Below are positions 15,895-23,184 of a stretch of 34,246 nucleotides of DNA, one piece after another. Position 1 is the first letter of the stretch; each line of letters starts with the position of its first letter. The translations under genes were made by a program, and so were the position numbers. The notes beneath the pieces were generated by a model, which saw only the letters and a list, made by a program, of their open reading frames with translations, had not been told where the DNA came from and did no database searches. The stretch spans positions 1 through 34,246 of the IMG/VR virus record IMGVR_UViG_3300037346_000180; one strand, given 5' to 3'. This DNA comes from a virus.

Positions 15895-16319
15895 CAAAGA
15901 ACGTATTCGTCCAGTTCCTCAGAAAGCTCTTTTCCGGGATTGTAGGTTACAAGATCCGTAATAATCAGCTTCTTGATTGAAGGGGCATTGCCATGCTGCT
16001 TGCTCATCTTGTGAGTGTAGAAACTCATGATTGCTGCAACCTTCGTACCCTTACCAATAGTGGCTGGATCAATGTCAAGACCGTCCTCGTCAACTGCCTT
16101 GTGAACATAATTGCTCTTGCAAACAATGAAGTTGCCTTGGCCATCCTTGTTCTTAATCTTGATGCCCATAGCCTTCAATGATTCGCAATCCTTGTCGGAC
16201 AAATCACCAATGGTGCACTCGTATTTAATGCTGTCCTCGTTGAACGCCTTGTTGACCTTAGTCATCCACTGTGTCCAATAGAGGTTGCCGGTAATACGCA
16301 CTGGTTTGATATCGCTCAT
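15894..16319 (-). CDS. Single-stranded DNA-binding protein (T7 gp2.5-like role)
   Basis: 141 residues from the ATG at 16319, chosen because AAAGGAAC lies 4 nt upstream; the longer frame to 16412 overlaps the preceding gene. The beta-rich body (VRITGNLYWTQWMTKVNKAF; GKGTKVAAIMSFYTHKM; IKKLIITDLVTY) fits an OB-type fold, and the C-terminus is acidic (SEELDEYVL), as in phage SSBs that recruit polymerase and helicase. Placed between polymerase and exonuclease. The assignment rests on tail, size and position; similarity to T7 itself is faint. Confidence 0.7.
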   Translation of the reverse strand: MSDIKPVRITGNLYWTQWMTKVNKAFNEDSIKYECTIGDLSDKDCESLKAMGIKIKNKDGQGNFIVCKSNYVHKAVDEDGLDIDPATIGKGTKVAAIMSFYTHKMSKQHGNAPSIKKLIITDLVTYNPGKELSEELDEYVL

Positions 16320-16398
16320 AATAGTTCCTTTAAAAGGGCATTTGCCGTTTTCTAACACATATTCGCAGGAAGTCCCTACTTGCCGTCTTTCCGGCCTG

Positions 16399-16584
16399 TC
16401 AGTGAACCACACGATCTTCGGTTTCTTCCAAAGCTCCTGTCAGCTTCTCAAGCGTCGCGGTGAACAAATCAATGATGTCCTCGGTGCTTAGGTTGGCTGT
16501 GTGTTCAACAGAGAAGCAATCATTATACACCGTAATTTGCAACCTGCCCACAACTTCATTAAGATTTTCTTCAGTTTCTTCCAT
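16399..16584 (-). CDS. Small acidic hypothetical protein
   Basis: 61 residues with an AAGGAA site 7 nt before the ATG. Acidic at both ends (MEETEENLNEVVGRL; ALEETEDRVVH) with a central beta then helix (QITVYNDCFSVEHTA; EDIIDLFTATLEKL). It lies between polymerase and SSB. No family recognised. Confidence 0.65.
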   Translation of the reverse strand: MEETEENLNEVVGRLQITVYNDCFSVEHTANLSTEDIIDLFTATLEKLTGALEETEDRVVH

Positions 16585-16599
16585 ATTTAAATTCCTTGT

Positions 16600-18354
16600 T
16601 TAGTGAACATCTGCCCATGTCTTTCCTATGTGACCTTCAGCGCCAACAGGGCATCGAAACTTTAGAAGCGCCCCCGCCTCTGCTGCTGATTCTACCACAA
16701 TTTTAACAACTTCTTCTGCGTCTTTCTCAAAAGCCTCAATACAAACCTCGTCATGCACAAAGGCAACAAGTTTGTAATCAATCTTTCTATTTGTCAGGTT
16801 CCTTGTTAAACAAACAATCCACTGCTTAGCAATGATTGCCCCTGCTGATTGTAGCAAGCTATTCAATGCTGCGTGCTCACTCCTCACTAAAATCCTACGG
16901 CCATCTAAGCCCGGCACTGAACCACTAGAAGAAATACTGTCAACAACCCCTTTTAGCTTCTTCAGAGAAGGAGTGTTGTTCATGAAGTTTTCACTTAGCT
17001 CAGCGCCTGCTTTCTTTGACTTGCCTACAATGCCTCCCAGCTTACCCGCACCAGCACCATAAAGAGTTGCGTATGTCAGTGTTTTTGATACATTACGCGC
17101 ATCCTTATGCTCTTTGGTGTCTTCCTTCACAGTACCCATTGGCACAAGACCAAAAGCCTGTGTGTTTTTCCAATGAACATCTCCCTCCAATAGCTCCCTC
17201 TGCCATTCCTCATCTTGCATGTAATGGGACAAACACCGAAGCTCAATACCTGACAAATCAACACCCACAAGCACCCTATCATCTTCTACAGTCCAGCACT
17301 GCCTACAGTCCACCCCATAAGGAGAAGAGCTATTAGGAATCTGTGCCAGGTTGGGAGACGAATGTGTTGCCCTCCCTGTCACAGCCCCATTAGTGGTGAC
17401 TCGTCCATGCACCCTTCCGTCATCCCCTAAAGCCTCCAACCAGCTTTCAATCTGAGCAATCCTCTTCTGAAGCATTAAATACTCACTGATTAGCTTTGCT
17501 TCTTGGAGGTTACATCCGTCCAGGCTTCCCTCATCAACAATTGGCTGCCCTGTAGGTGTAAAAGTGGCAGGCTTCCAGCCAAGCTCGATGAGCTTTTCTC
17601 CAATTTGCTGTCTGCTTCCGGGGTTGAAGATGATTCTTGCTGGTTTAAGAGGCTTACCGGTTTTCTCGCTGATCCGTTCAACATCATAAGGGGGCCACCG
17701 TTCTTGCATAGCCTCATATATTCCATCCAGTTTTCCTCTGAGCAAAGTAAGAAGGCTAATTGCATGTGGTGTGTCCAGTTTAAATCCGTTACGTTCTTGC
17801 TTAGAAATGCAGACTGCTACAGAGTGCTCTAGCTTCACGCTTTTTTGTGAGAACTTTTGAGCCGCTGTCTCAGCAATCAAATACTCATATAAAAGAGCAG
17901 TGACATCAATATCACGCTCACAATATACAGAAAGCAAGCCGTCAATAGGTTTGTCATAGCACTCCCCCTTGTATTCTTCCCTTCGCCCCATCATCCATTC
18001 CCAAGTTGCCTTGTAGTCAATCTTCTGCGTGTTTAACGTGCTGCCCCAAGCGGCGAGGCTGTGGCCCCCGTCTCGGCTTGGGTTGAGCAGTCGAGAAACC
18101 AGAAGAGTGTCGTAGCACTTGTTCAAAACTATCCGTGTCTTCCATAAGCTGTTCAATAGGTAGGCATCGAAACTGATTAGGTTGTGTCCGATCAATAATG
18201 TAGCGTCCTCGATATAGTCCTGAAATGCTTTTGCCTGATACCATGTGTGTTTCTCCCCGGTGTCGATGTCTTTAGTGCAGCAGAGCCAGATTGTTTTATG
18301 ATCTAACGTGGTCTCAATGTCCACAACAATTCGTTTATCCGCAATCCTCTTCAT
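16600..18354 (-). CDS. Family A DNA polymerase with 3'-5' exonuclease
   Basis: 584 residues, shorter than T7 gp5. Exonuclease motifs: D12/E14 (VVDIETT), D63 (ISFDAYLL) and Y144/D148 (SVYCERDIDVT), a DEDDy proofreading domain. Polymerase motifs: A at D366-E371 (VGVDLSGIELRCL), B with R420, K424 and Y428 (RNVSKTLTYATLYGAG), and C at H534-D535-E536 (AFVHDEV). Tyr at 428, equal to T7 Tyr526, is the residue that permits dideoxynucleotide use. This is the replicative polymerase, probably aided by host thioredoxin or unaided. Its start overlaps the small gene upstream. Confidence 0.95.
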   Translation of the reverse strand: MKRIADKRIVVDIETTLDHKTIWLCCTKDIDTGEKHTWYQAKAFQDYIEDATLLIGHNLISFDAYLLNSLWKTRIVLNKCYDTLLVSRLLNPSRDGGHSLAAWGSTLNTQKIDYKATWEWMMGRREEYKGECYDKPIDGLLSVYCERDIDVTALLYEYLIAETAAQKFSQKSVKLEHSVAVCISKQERNGFKLDTPHAISLLTLLRGKLDGIYEAMQERWPPYDVERISEKTGKPLKPARIIFNPGSRQQIGEKLIELGWKPATFTPTGQPIVDEGSLDGCNLQEAKLISEYLMLQKRIAQIESWLEALGDDGRVHGRVTTNGAVTGRATHSSPNLAQIPNSSSPYGVDCRQCWTVEDDRVLVGVDLSGIELRCLSHYMQDEEWQRELLEGDVHWKNTQAFGLVPMGTVKEDTKEHKDARNVSKTLTYATLYGAGAGKLGGIVGKSKKAGAELSENFMNNTPSLKKLKGVVDSISSSGSVPGLDGRRILVRSEHAALNSLLQSAGAIIAKQWIVCLTRNLTNRKIDYKLVAFVHDEVCIEAFEKDAEEVVKIVVESAAEAGALLKFRCPVGAEGHIGKTWADVH

Positions 18355-18475
18355 GGCGTGCCTTTAGTTTAAGCTCTTCGTGCTCATGGATAAGTTCCTG
18401 ATATTTAGTTTGTAGCTCATAATAACTGGTTTCTAGCTCCATCATACGGGCAATTACAGTTTCAAGGGTTATCAT
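18335..18475 (-). CDS. 46-residue coiled-coil-like protein
   Basis: The frame runs from the ATG at 18475 to a TAA at 18335-18337. It overlaps the preceding gene's end by 14 nt and the polymerase start by 20 nt. The product starts MITLETVIARMMELETSYYE, is highly charged and looks like one long helix. It carries the TAAAGG ribosome site of the polymerase gene, so its translation may couple to polymerase expression. No family recognised. Confidence 0.6.
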   Translation of the reverse strand: MITLETVIARMMELETSYYELQTKYQELIHEHEELKLKARHEEDCG

Positions 18476-18710
18476 GTTTTCTTTCTGCTACATCAGCACC
18501 AGATAGTTCTCTCATTTTATCTAGTAGCTTGTTTAAAGGTTCTACCATAAGCGAGCGACAACATGAAATTGTTACTGGATGAAATTCTCTACCCTCGTCA
18601 CTCTCTTCAACTTTATTAAGATAGGCATTAAAGAGTTCTTTAACAAGGCTTTGTAGCTCTAAAGCCTTTTCTTCATTCTGCATTTCAGCAGCTAGTTCTT
18701 CAAAGCTCAT
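18462..18710 (-). CDS. Small helical hypothetical protein
   Basis: 82 residues from the ATG at 18710 (MSFEELAAEMQNEEKALELQ); a longer frame to 18740 has no better ribosome site. Largely helical and acidic, with a CC pair in the middle (TISCCRSLM). Unknown function; lies upstream of the polymerase in the leftward operon. Confidence 0.6.
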   Translation of the reverse strand: MSFEELAAEMQNEEKALELQSLVKELFNAYLNKVEESDEGREFHPVTISCCRSLMVEPLNKLLDKMRELSGADVAERKHDNP

Positions 18711-18795
18711 TTTCAATCTTCTTTCTTTGTAATAAAACACACATCTATGTAGCTAGTTAGGCAGATATGATAACATAGAAGTTAGCTATTGTCAG

Positions 18796-19089
18796 TCATG
18801 TGTTCTTCTCCTTCAGTTTGTATAAATCACTTTTTAGCCGTTTGTGAAAAGAATCCTCTCCATCGTCTCCGCTGACAAGCCAGTCGATTCTTTGTGCGTA
18901 AACGTAAGCTTGTTGGATTAGCTTCATTGCAACTGTGAACTCGGTAATGGTTGCGGACGTAAAGTGACGACCTTCTACATCACCGTACTCGTTCTTATCG
19001 GCTGAGTTGTTGTATAGGATCAGATCCTCGATCTGCTCTGCAATCATCTGAACTTTGTATTGAGCATACTCAAAGTGTCCGCCGCTCAT
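18796..19089 (-). CDS. Conserved phage hypothetical (MSGGHFEYAQY type)
   Basis: 97 residues. The N-terminus MSGGHFEYAQYKVQMIAEQI is a pattern recurring in unrelated phages; function unknown. Helical with a C-terminal Lys/Glu tail ending KLKEKNT. The same ending, and the same underlying 17 bp, closes the next upstream gene. Downstream of its stop lies an ATGACTGACAA word that matches the start of the gene at 19086, hinting at a local duplication. Confidence 0.75.
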   Translation of the reverse strand: MSGGHFEYAQYKVQMIAEQIEDLILYNNSADKNEYGDVEGRHFTSATITEFTVAMKLIQQAYVYAQRIDWLVSGDDGEDSFHKRLKSDLYKLKEKNT

Positions 19090-19358
19090 GTGTTCTTCTC
19101 CTTTAATTTGGCTTCAATGGCGTGTGTAAATTCTACATATTGCATTGAGTCCACTTGCTTGTAAACACTCCATATCTCATCATCCGTCAGACCCTGCCAT
19201 GCGGCTGGCTGCTCTATCCGTGAGCGCAGGACGGTGATGGCTTCCAGATGTTCTTTGAATGCCTGCTCACAATAGTCGTCGTCCCCCACCCTTTGGCCCG
19301 GCGTAGATTGTTTCAACGCATCCAGCGCTTGCTGCATGATTTCTTTGTCAGTCATCAT
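19086..19358 (-). CDS. Hypothetical protein downstream of primase-helicase
   Basis: 90 residues. The ATG at 19358 overlaps the primase-helicase stop (ATGA); a second ATG follows at once. The product is helical and acidic (TDKEIMQQALDALKQ; EPSA-like middle QPAAWQGLTDDEIWSVY). GLTDDEIWSVY recurs in many phage small proteins of unknown role. It ends KLKEKNT, the coding version of the ribosome site AAGGAGAAG used by the next gene. Confidence 0.7.
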   Translation of the reverse strand: MMTDKEIMQQALDALKQSTPGQRVGDDDYCEQAFKEHLEAITVLRSRIEQPAAWQGLTDDEIWSVYKQVDSMQYVEFTHAIEAKLKEKNT

Positions 19359-20944
19359 AGCCCCGTTTCATCAATAAGAGAACATTCGTTTAAATACCCC
19401 GTCCTCCTGTCATAATGCAAGCCAAACTTCTCACCGGTGGCGCTACCTGCAAACCTGTCTTTCAACACTCGGAAGGTGGTAGTTTGCCTCTTCACAGGAT
19501 CAGCAGCTTGCTTGTCTCGCTCTAAACCAAACATGTAATGAGACCAACGAGCAATAGCCCGACTACCAGTAAAATGTTTCTCAAGAACCCTTCCCCCCTC
19601 TTCGTGAGCCTTACCCTCAGGTGTTGTGAGATGGCTGACAAAATGAATAATGAGGCCGTCAGATTGAGCGAGGCTAGCCATATCTGCCATGATTCCATCA
19701 AGTGCTCTCCTTTCATCTTGTTCGTTGGCCGCTAATGCCGTTAGGTGGTCTAAATAAATCATCTTAATGTCATAAGCCTTTGCAAAGTAGCGAATAATTC
19801 CCTTCACTGCTGCCCAATCCATCGCTCCGAAGTGCTCCATCATATACAACTGGTTGCGCTTGTCAAGCCTTTCAACACTGTTTTCGTATTGTTCACGTGT
19901 CCAACCTGCATCAGGAATGTGATAGAGCTTCTTGTCCAGCTTACCAATAACCCGCTGCGCAGTTTCTACGACATTCTGCTCAAGGTAGATAACCCCCACT
20001 TTCTCCCCCAACACATCAATGTCATAGCTAATCTGTTGTGTAAATACATCAGTTTTACCAACACCGACGCCCGCACCAAAGCCATAAATCTCCCCCTTGC
20101 GTCGCCCATATGTGAGGCGTGTGAGTGTTGGGAAGCACCACGGAAGACCAGCCACTGGAGGCGTTAGCATCCGCTCCTTGATGTCACTAACTGTCACAAT
20201 GTTCTCAGGCTTGAACTCCTCCGCCTTCCACCAAACGCTTACAAAATCCTTCTCTTGCCCTGCTGCCAAGTAATCACAGGCATCCTTGAAGCCTGCCAAG
20301 TGCTTAACAATCTTGCTCTTGCCCCCAAACAACGCAGCAACTTCTTTGGCTGCTTTTATGCCCGGCTCGTCTGCATCGAAGCAGATAACAACTGAGTCGA
20401 AGCTGTCAAGCCACTCAAAGGCTGCTTTACAGTCCTCCAGAGCCGCTTGTGCCCCGGTTCTGATGCTCACCGTAGGGTAGAGGCTTCCTTGCATCTGAAA
20501 GGCTGCTAGAGCGTCCAGCTCACCTTCGCAAATGGTGACAGCCTTTCCCCCAGAACTGAATAGGGACTGACCAAACAACCCAGCGCTTTCAAAGTTTCCT
20601 TGGATAAAGAAAGATTTATCTGCAACGTTTCTGACCTTTGTAGCAACAACAGTTCCGCTTACGTCAGTGTAAGGGTAGTAATGTCTGAATTCATCTTGTC
20701 TCACCTGATATTTGGTGCAGGTTGAGCGTGTAATTCCTCGATCAGGGATACTTTTAATCTGCTGTTTAATATCCTCTACTGTTTCCATAGGTGCGTTAAT
20801 TAATTGTTTCCTTAATGGTGCCTCACTTCCGTTCATTGCTGTAGTTTTACATACAAAGCAATGGGTGTGCCCATCGTCATAAAGGGCACCGCCGTCGCTG
20901 CTGCCACATGCAGAGCACTCAACATGCTTTAAAAACTTGCTCAT
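19355..20944 (-). CDS. DNA primase-helicase (T7 gp4-like)
   Basis: 529 residues, a fused primase and replicative helicase. A zinc ribbon at C10/C13/C29/C32 reads template DNA; a TOPRIM domain shows E140 (CEGELDAL) and D190/D192 (CFDADEPG). The RecA-type helicase domain has Walker A GAGVGVGKT at 290-298, a YLDHLTAL Walker B-like segment near 400, and HFVSHLT further on. The family normally forms a hexamer and makes primers for the polymerase encoded downstream. Starts with ATG after TTTTAGGAAAACAAG. Its stop overlaps the next gene. Confidence 0.93.
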   Translation of the reverse strand: MSKFLKHVECSACGSSDGGALYDDGHTHCFVCKTTAMNGSEAPLRKQLINAPMETVEDIKQQIKSIPDRGITRSTCTKYQVRQDEFRHYYPYTDVSGTVVATKVRNVADKSFFIQGNFESAGLFGQSLFSSGGKAVTICEGELDALAAFQMQGSLYPTVSIRTGAQAALEDCKAAFEWLDSFDSVVICFDADEPGIKAAKEVAALFGGKSKIVKHLAGFKDACDYLAAGQEKDFVSVWWKAEEFKPENIVTVSDIKERMLTPPVAGLPWCFPTLTRLTYGRRKGEIYGFGAGVGVGKTDVFTQQISYDIDVLGEKVGVIYLEQNVVETAQRVIGKLDKKLYHIPDAGWTREQYENSVERLDKRNQLYMMEHFGAMDWAAVKGIIRYFAKAYDIKMIYLDHLTALAANEQDERRALDGIMADMASLAQSDGLIIHFVSHLTTPEGKAHEEGGRVLEKHFTGSRAIARWSHYMFGLERDKQAADPVKRQTTTFRVLKDRFAGSATGEKFGLHYDRRTGYLNECSLIDETGL

Positions 20945-20953
20945 CTTGTTTTC

Positions 20954-21043
20954 CTAAAATAATGCGTCTTCTCTTACCGGTATTGGTTTTGGCGGAATGA
21001 TGATAGCACCGTTTTCATCCCTTTTAGGAAAAGGCCACGTCAT
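20954..21043 (-). CDS. 29-residue Pro-rich peptide
   Basis: Starts at 21043 in a TAATG overlap with the preceding gene and ends TAG at 20954-20956, just before the primase-helicase. Peptide MTWPFPKRDENGAIII then a PPKPIPV stretch. Similar short MTWPFP peptides are familiar next to phage helicase genes; role unknown. Overlap and position argue that it is translated. Confidence 0.6.
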   Translation of the reverse strand: MTWPFPKRDENGAIIIPPKPIPVREDALF

Positions 21044-21219
21044 TAGGGATCCCCTTGGAAATCGGGGTGCAGCGCCTTTGCCTCAGCGATGCCAGCTTCG
21101 ATGGCCTTCATGATACCAAAGCGCAACAATGCATCCTTCATGTCTTCTGAGAGGTCAAAGGAATAAACCGCACTACCGTCGGCGTTCTCTTTAAGCAAAG
21201 ACACATTTATCATAGTCAT
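21043..21219 (-). CDS. 58-residue hypothetical protein
   Basis: Starts at 21219 in an ATGA overlap with the upstream micro-gene; GGGTGA precedes the ATG. The product begins MTMINVSLLKENADGSAVYS, then a helix with alternating Ala/Ile (RFGIMKAIEAGIAEAK). ATGA and TAATG overlaps at both ends make it a solid small gene. Function unknown. Confidence 0.7.
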   Translation of the reverse strand: MTMINVSLLKENADGSAVYSFDLSEDMKDALLRFGIMKAIEAGIAEAKALHPDFQGDP

Positions 21220-21275
21220 AAATCACCCATTAAGTTAATAACAAACACAGTTACTGTAATTAAGACAATAATCAT
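21216..21275 (-). CDS. 19-residue membrane micropeptide
   Basis: Frame from ATG 21275 to TGA 21216-21218, overlapping both neighbours by ATGA. The peptide MIIVLITVTVFVINLMGDL is a single short hydrophobic helix. AGGGAAACC lies before the start. Such small hydrophobic peptides are easily missed; it may be translated only as a coupling device or be a real membrane micropeptide. Confidence 0.45.
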   Translation of the reverse strand: MIIVLITVTVFVINLMGDL

Positions 21276-21445
21276 TGGTTTCCCTTCTCTTCCATCATGT
21301 TTGTAATTGTTTTTAACACACTATAAAGACCTTTGGTTTCTATAATAGCAACGACATCATGGAACACCTGCCATTCATGAAACTCCTGTTCCATTAAGTC
21401 CCAGTCTGGGCTATTGTCTTCGGGTATGTAAAAGTCATTGGCCAT
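21272..21445 (-). CDS. 57-residue hypothetical protein
   Basis: Starts ATG at 21445 with a run of AAGAAAG upstream; stop overlaps the next micro-gene by ATGA. Product begins MANDFYIPEDNSPDWDLMEQ and is acidic, with a helical C-terminal half (YSVLKTITNMMEEKGNQ). Unknown function. Confidence 0.65.
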   Translation of the reverse strand: MANDFYIPEDNSPDWDLMEQEFHEWQVFHDVVAIIETKGLYSVLKTITNMMEEKGNQ

Positions 21446-21510
21446 TGGTTTCTTTCTTTCTTAAAAGGAACTGTAGTACTAAAGGTTGTATTAATTGTTG
21501 GTTGTCTATA

Positions 21511-21554
21511 ACTTCTAAGAACTTAGAAGAACTTAGAAGAACTTAGAAGAACTT
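21511..21554 (-). repeat. Three exact 10-bp tandem repeats with flanking inverted repeat
   Basis: The unit acttagaaga occurs in exact tandem at 21521-21530, 21531-21540 and 21541-21550, with related sequence on both sides. Together with the flank, CTTCTAAG (21512-21519) and CTTAGAAG (21522-21529) form a perfect inverted repeat. The period equals one DNA turn. It sits between the stop of the zinc-finger gene and the next gene; an iteron or protein-binding array is possible. Confidence 0.7.
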
Positions 21555-21778
21555 CATAGTTCTTTAAAGGTAGGGTAACAGAAAGAATCGTCGTTGTCAA
21601 CATCTTCTTCAATAACCCCACCTTTCATAAGGTCTTTACGGTCAATAGTAGGTAAATCAACACTCATAGTCACCGAATAGTGGCATTTATTGCATAAATC
21701 TAGGAATTCATGGGTTGTGGCGTGCCTCCGTGTACTCTCGAAGTCGTTAAGGGTTTTGTCGCAGCATAGGCATTTCAT
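21554..21778 (-). CDS. Small zinc-finger protein (MKCLCCDKTL type)
   Basis: 74 residues. Two Cys pairs (MKCLCCDKTL; CNKCHYS) form a zinc ribbon-like site, followed by an acidic C-terminal tail. This N-terminal pattern is frequent in phage early regions, without known function. No convincing ribosome site is visible on this strand upstream of the ATG, which is unusual here. Stop lies in the 10-bp repeat block. Confidence 0.7.
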   Translation of the reverse strand: MKCLCCDKTLNDFESTRRHATTHEFLDLCNKCHYSVTMSVDLPTIDRKDLMKGGVIEEDVDNDDSFCYPTFKEL

Positions 21779-21835
21779 AGGAGGATCTCAGGTGGGTTAT
21801 AAGGGGTGAAGGCTACTCAGCCACCACCATGGTTT

Positions 21836-22150
21836 TTAAACAGCGCCTAGGGGCTTCTGAGGCTCTTTAAACGTACATGCCTTCAGCTTTCCAGTGTCGC
21901 CGTCAAAGACAAGTACACAATTACATTCCAACAGGCTAGCAGCATAGAGCAAAGGTCCGGCGCTTAGGCTATTGACCAACAACACTTCACGCACCACGTC
22001 GGGCGTGGGAGTGGGTTTAATCCTATATTCTGCACTATCAAACCAACTAGGAGACGATAAGGTGTACCAAATTTGTTTATCACTTAGATAAACCTCAATA
22101 GTTTCACCATTAGCCCATGCCATGATTATGTCGTAATGTTTGTTTTTCAT
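21836..22150 (-). CDS. Hypothetical protein with YRIKP-type N-terminal module
   Basis: 104 residues. The first half (AWANGETIEVYLSDKQIWYT, then AEYRIKPTPT) matches a common phage module in which a wwN/SAEYRIKP element occurs; function unknown. The second half is less typical. Starts with an ATGA overlap to the upstream gene. Early-region context suggests a host-directed small protein, without proof. Confidence 0.65.
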   Translation of the reverse strand: MKNKHYDIIMAWANGETIEVYLSDKQIWYTLSSPSWFDSAEYRIKPTPTPDVVREVLLVNSLSAGPLLYAASLLECNCVLVFDGDTGKLKACTFKEPQKPLGAV

Positions 22151-22362
22151 TTTGTTTCCCTAATTGATAGATAGTTATACCATGTTGAACTTATGCTAGG
22201 CTGGCTTTCACTATTGAACAAAGCCTTAGCTTTGCTGCTAGCCTCTTCAATTGATTTAGCTACAATACCCTGAATAGCTTTTGATCTTATCGTAGGCTTG
22301 CCGTCTTTTCTAACTGCAATCCATTCCACGTAGGCAGTGTAAATCGTATCCTTTGTTTTCAT
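22147..22362 (-). CDS. Small basic hypothetical protein
   Basis: 71 residues with mixed beta and alpha pattern (YTAYVEWIAVRKDGKPTIRS; KSIEEASSKAKALF). It overlaps both neighbours by ATGA-type junctions. No family recognised. Confidence 0.65.
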   Translation of the reverse strand: MKTKDTIYTAYVEWIAVRKDGKPTIRSKAIQGIVAKSIEEASSKAKALFNSESQPSISSTWYNYLSIRETK

Positions 22363-22613
22363 TTAATATCTTTTTCTACTATACTATATTTAATAATACG
22401 CTTATTATATATCTGTTGCTTAAAACAAATATACCCAGCGCCATCCGTGGAAACATGCGCAGACCAGCTTTTGCTAGGCATGCAAAGCCCCTCAATTCTT
22501 GCAGCCCGTAGATCGTCCTCTATGCCTTTGGCTGTATAACCAAGGGCTAGGCCAAGGCCAAGGGCTGTAAAGCCTGCCAAGGGCCATAGAAGCCCCTTAA
22601 ACACGGTGATCAT
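22359..22613 (-). CDS. Small N-terminally anchored membrane protein
   Basis: 84 residues. Residues 3-25 are one hydrophobic helix (TVFKGLLWPLAGFTALGLGL), followed by a soluble part with two cysteines. No lipobox is visible. It overlaps the upstream gene's end by 17 nt and the next gene by ATGA. Early location and membrane anchor would suit a superinfection or host-membrane role, but nothing proves it. Confidence 0.65.
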   Translation of the reverse strand: MITVFKGLLWPLAGFTALGLGLALGYTAKGIEDDLRAARIEGLCMPSKSWSAHVSTDGAGYICFKQQIYNKRIIKYSIVEKDIK

Positions 22614-22815
22614 TATATTTCCAATCCAATAGAAGCCTTTCTTCTATTTGGTGCACCACTCGAGGGTCAATCACCAGCATGAGGTCTGGTCCCTTGTCGA
22701 TCATTATTGTACACAATGAGAATATAGGGGAATAACCATCGTCATCGTCTTCTAGCTCATAAGTTCCGTTAAATTCAACGTCATCCACTGTCTCATTGAA
22801 TAAATGTTTAGACAT
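22597..22815 (-). CDS. Acidic hypothetical protein
   Basis: 72 residues. An acidic run (YELEDDDDGYSP) precedes a hydrophobic beta region (FSLCTIMIDKGPDLMLVIDP), then a helix. AAGGGA before the ATG lies in the 3' end of the small gene upstream. Function unknown. Confidence 0.65.
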   Translation of the reverse strand: MSKHLFNETVDDVEFNGTYELEDDDDGYSPIFSLCTIMIDKGPDLMLVIDPRVVHQIEERLLLDWKYNDHRV

Positions 22816-22817
22816 AA

Positions 22818-22955
22818 TTATCCCTTAATTAGTTTATAAATCTCAGCATACTCATTAAGTAATTGATTATTGTCTGCTATCCAATCTAATGCATACTGTC
22901 GATCATTAAAGGTTACAGCGACAATGCCTGATGATATGTGAACTACTTTATACAT
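22818..22955 (-). CDS. 45-residue hypothetical protein
   Basis: Frame from ATG 22955 to TAA 22818-22820, with a GGGGA ribosome site. Product begins MYKVVHISSGIVAVTFNDRQ and ends in a helix (QLLNEYAEIYKLIKG). A beta-hairpin plus helix pattern is seen in many phage small proteins. The stop lies 3 bases ahead of the next start. Confidence 0.6.
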   Translation of the reverse strand: MYKVVHISSGIVAVTFNDRQYALDWIADNNQLLNEYAEIYKLIKG

Positions 22956-22969
22956 GGCTTCCCCTATAG

Positions 22970-23086
22970 TTAAGACAAATAAACAAGCAAGCCGAATGCA
23001 ATGGCCACACCTAAGGCTAGAACAAGTAGCCAGTCAAACAGCTTCTCATAGATTGATGGACGGGTGGTGATGATGTATTGTTTCAT
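22970..23086 (-). CDS. 38-residue single-span membrane protein
   Basis: From ATG 23086, with AAGGGAAAC upstream and an ATGA overlap with the 33-residue gene. The cytoplasmic start MKQYIITTRPSIYEK is followed by one membrane helix (LLVLALGVAIAFGLLVYL). The YIITTRPSIY segment recurs in a 22-residue peptide at 23657, suggesting duplication. No known family. Confidence 0.6.
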   Translation of the reverse strand: MKQYIITTRPSIYEKLFDWLLVLALGVAIAFGLLVYLS

Positions 23087-23184
23087 ACTGTTTCCCTTAG
23101 TAGTTTTGCTGCTGCTGCTGACGACGTGCCACAAGTATCTGAGATTAGTTCCGCGTCGGTCATGCGCGGTTTCAACCGGATCAT
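23083..23184 (-). CDS. 33-residue hypothetical protein
   Basis: The ATG at 23184 overlaps the upstream stop (ATGA), and its TGA overlaps the next start (ATGA). Product begins MIRLKPRMTDAELISDTCGT and ends with an Ala-rich helix. An unbroken chain of overlaps on both sides supports translation. Function unknown. Confidence 0.55.
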   Translation of the reverse strand: MIRLKPRMTDAELISDTCGTSSAAAAKLLRETV

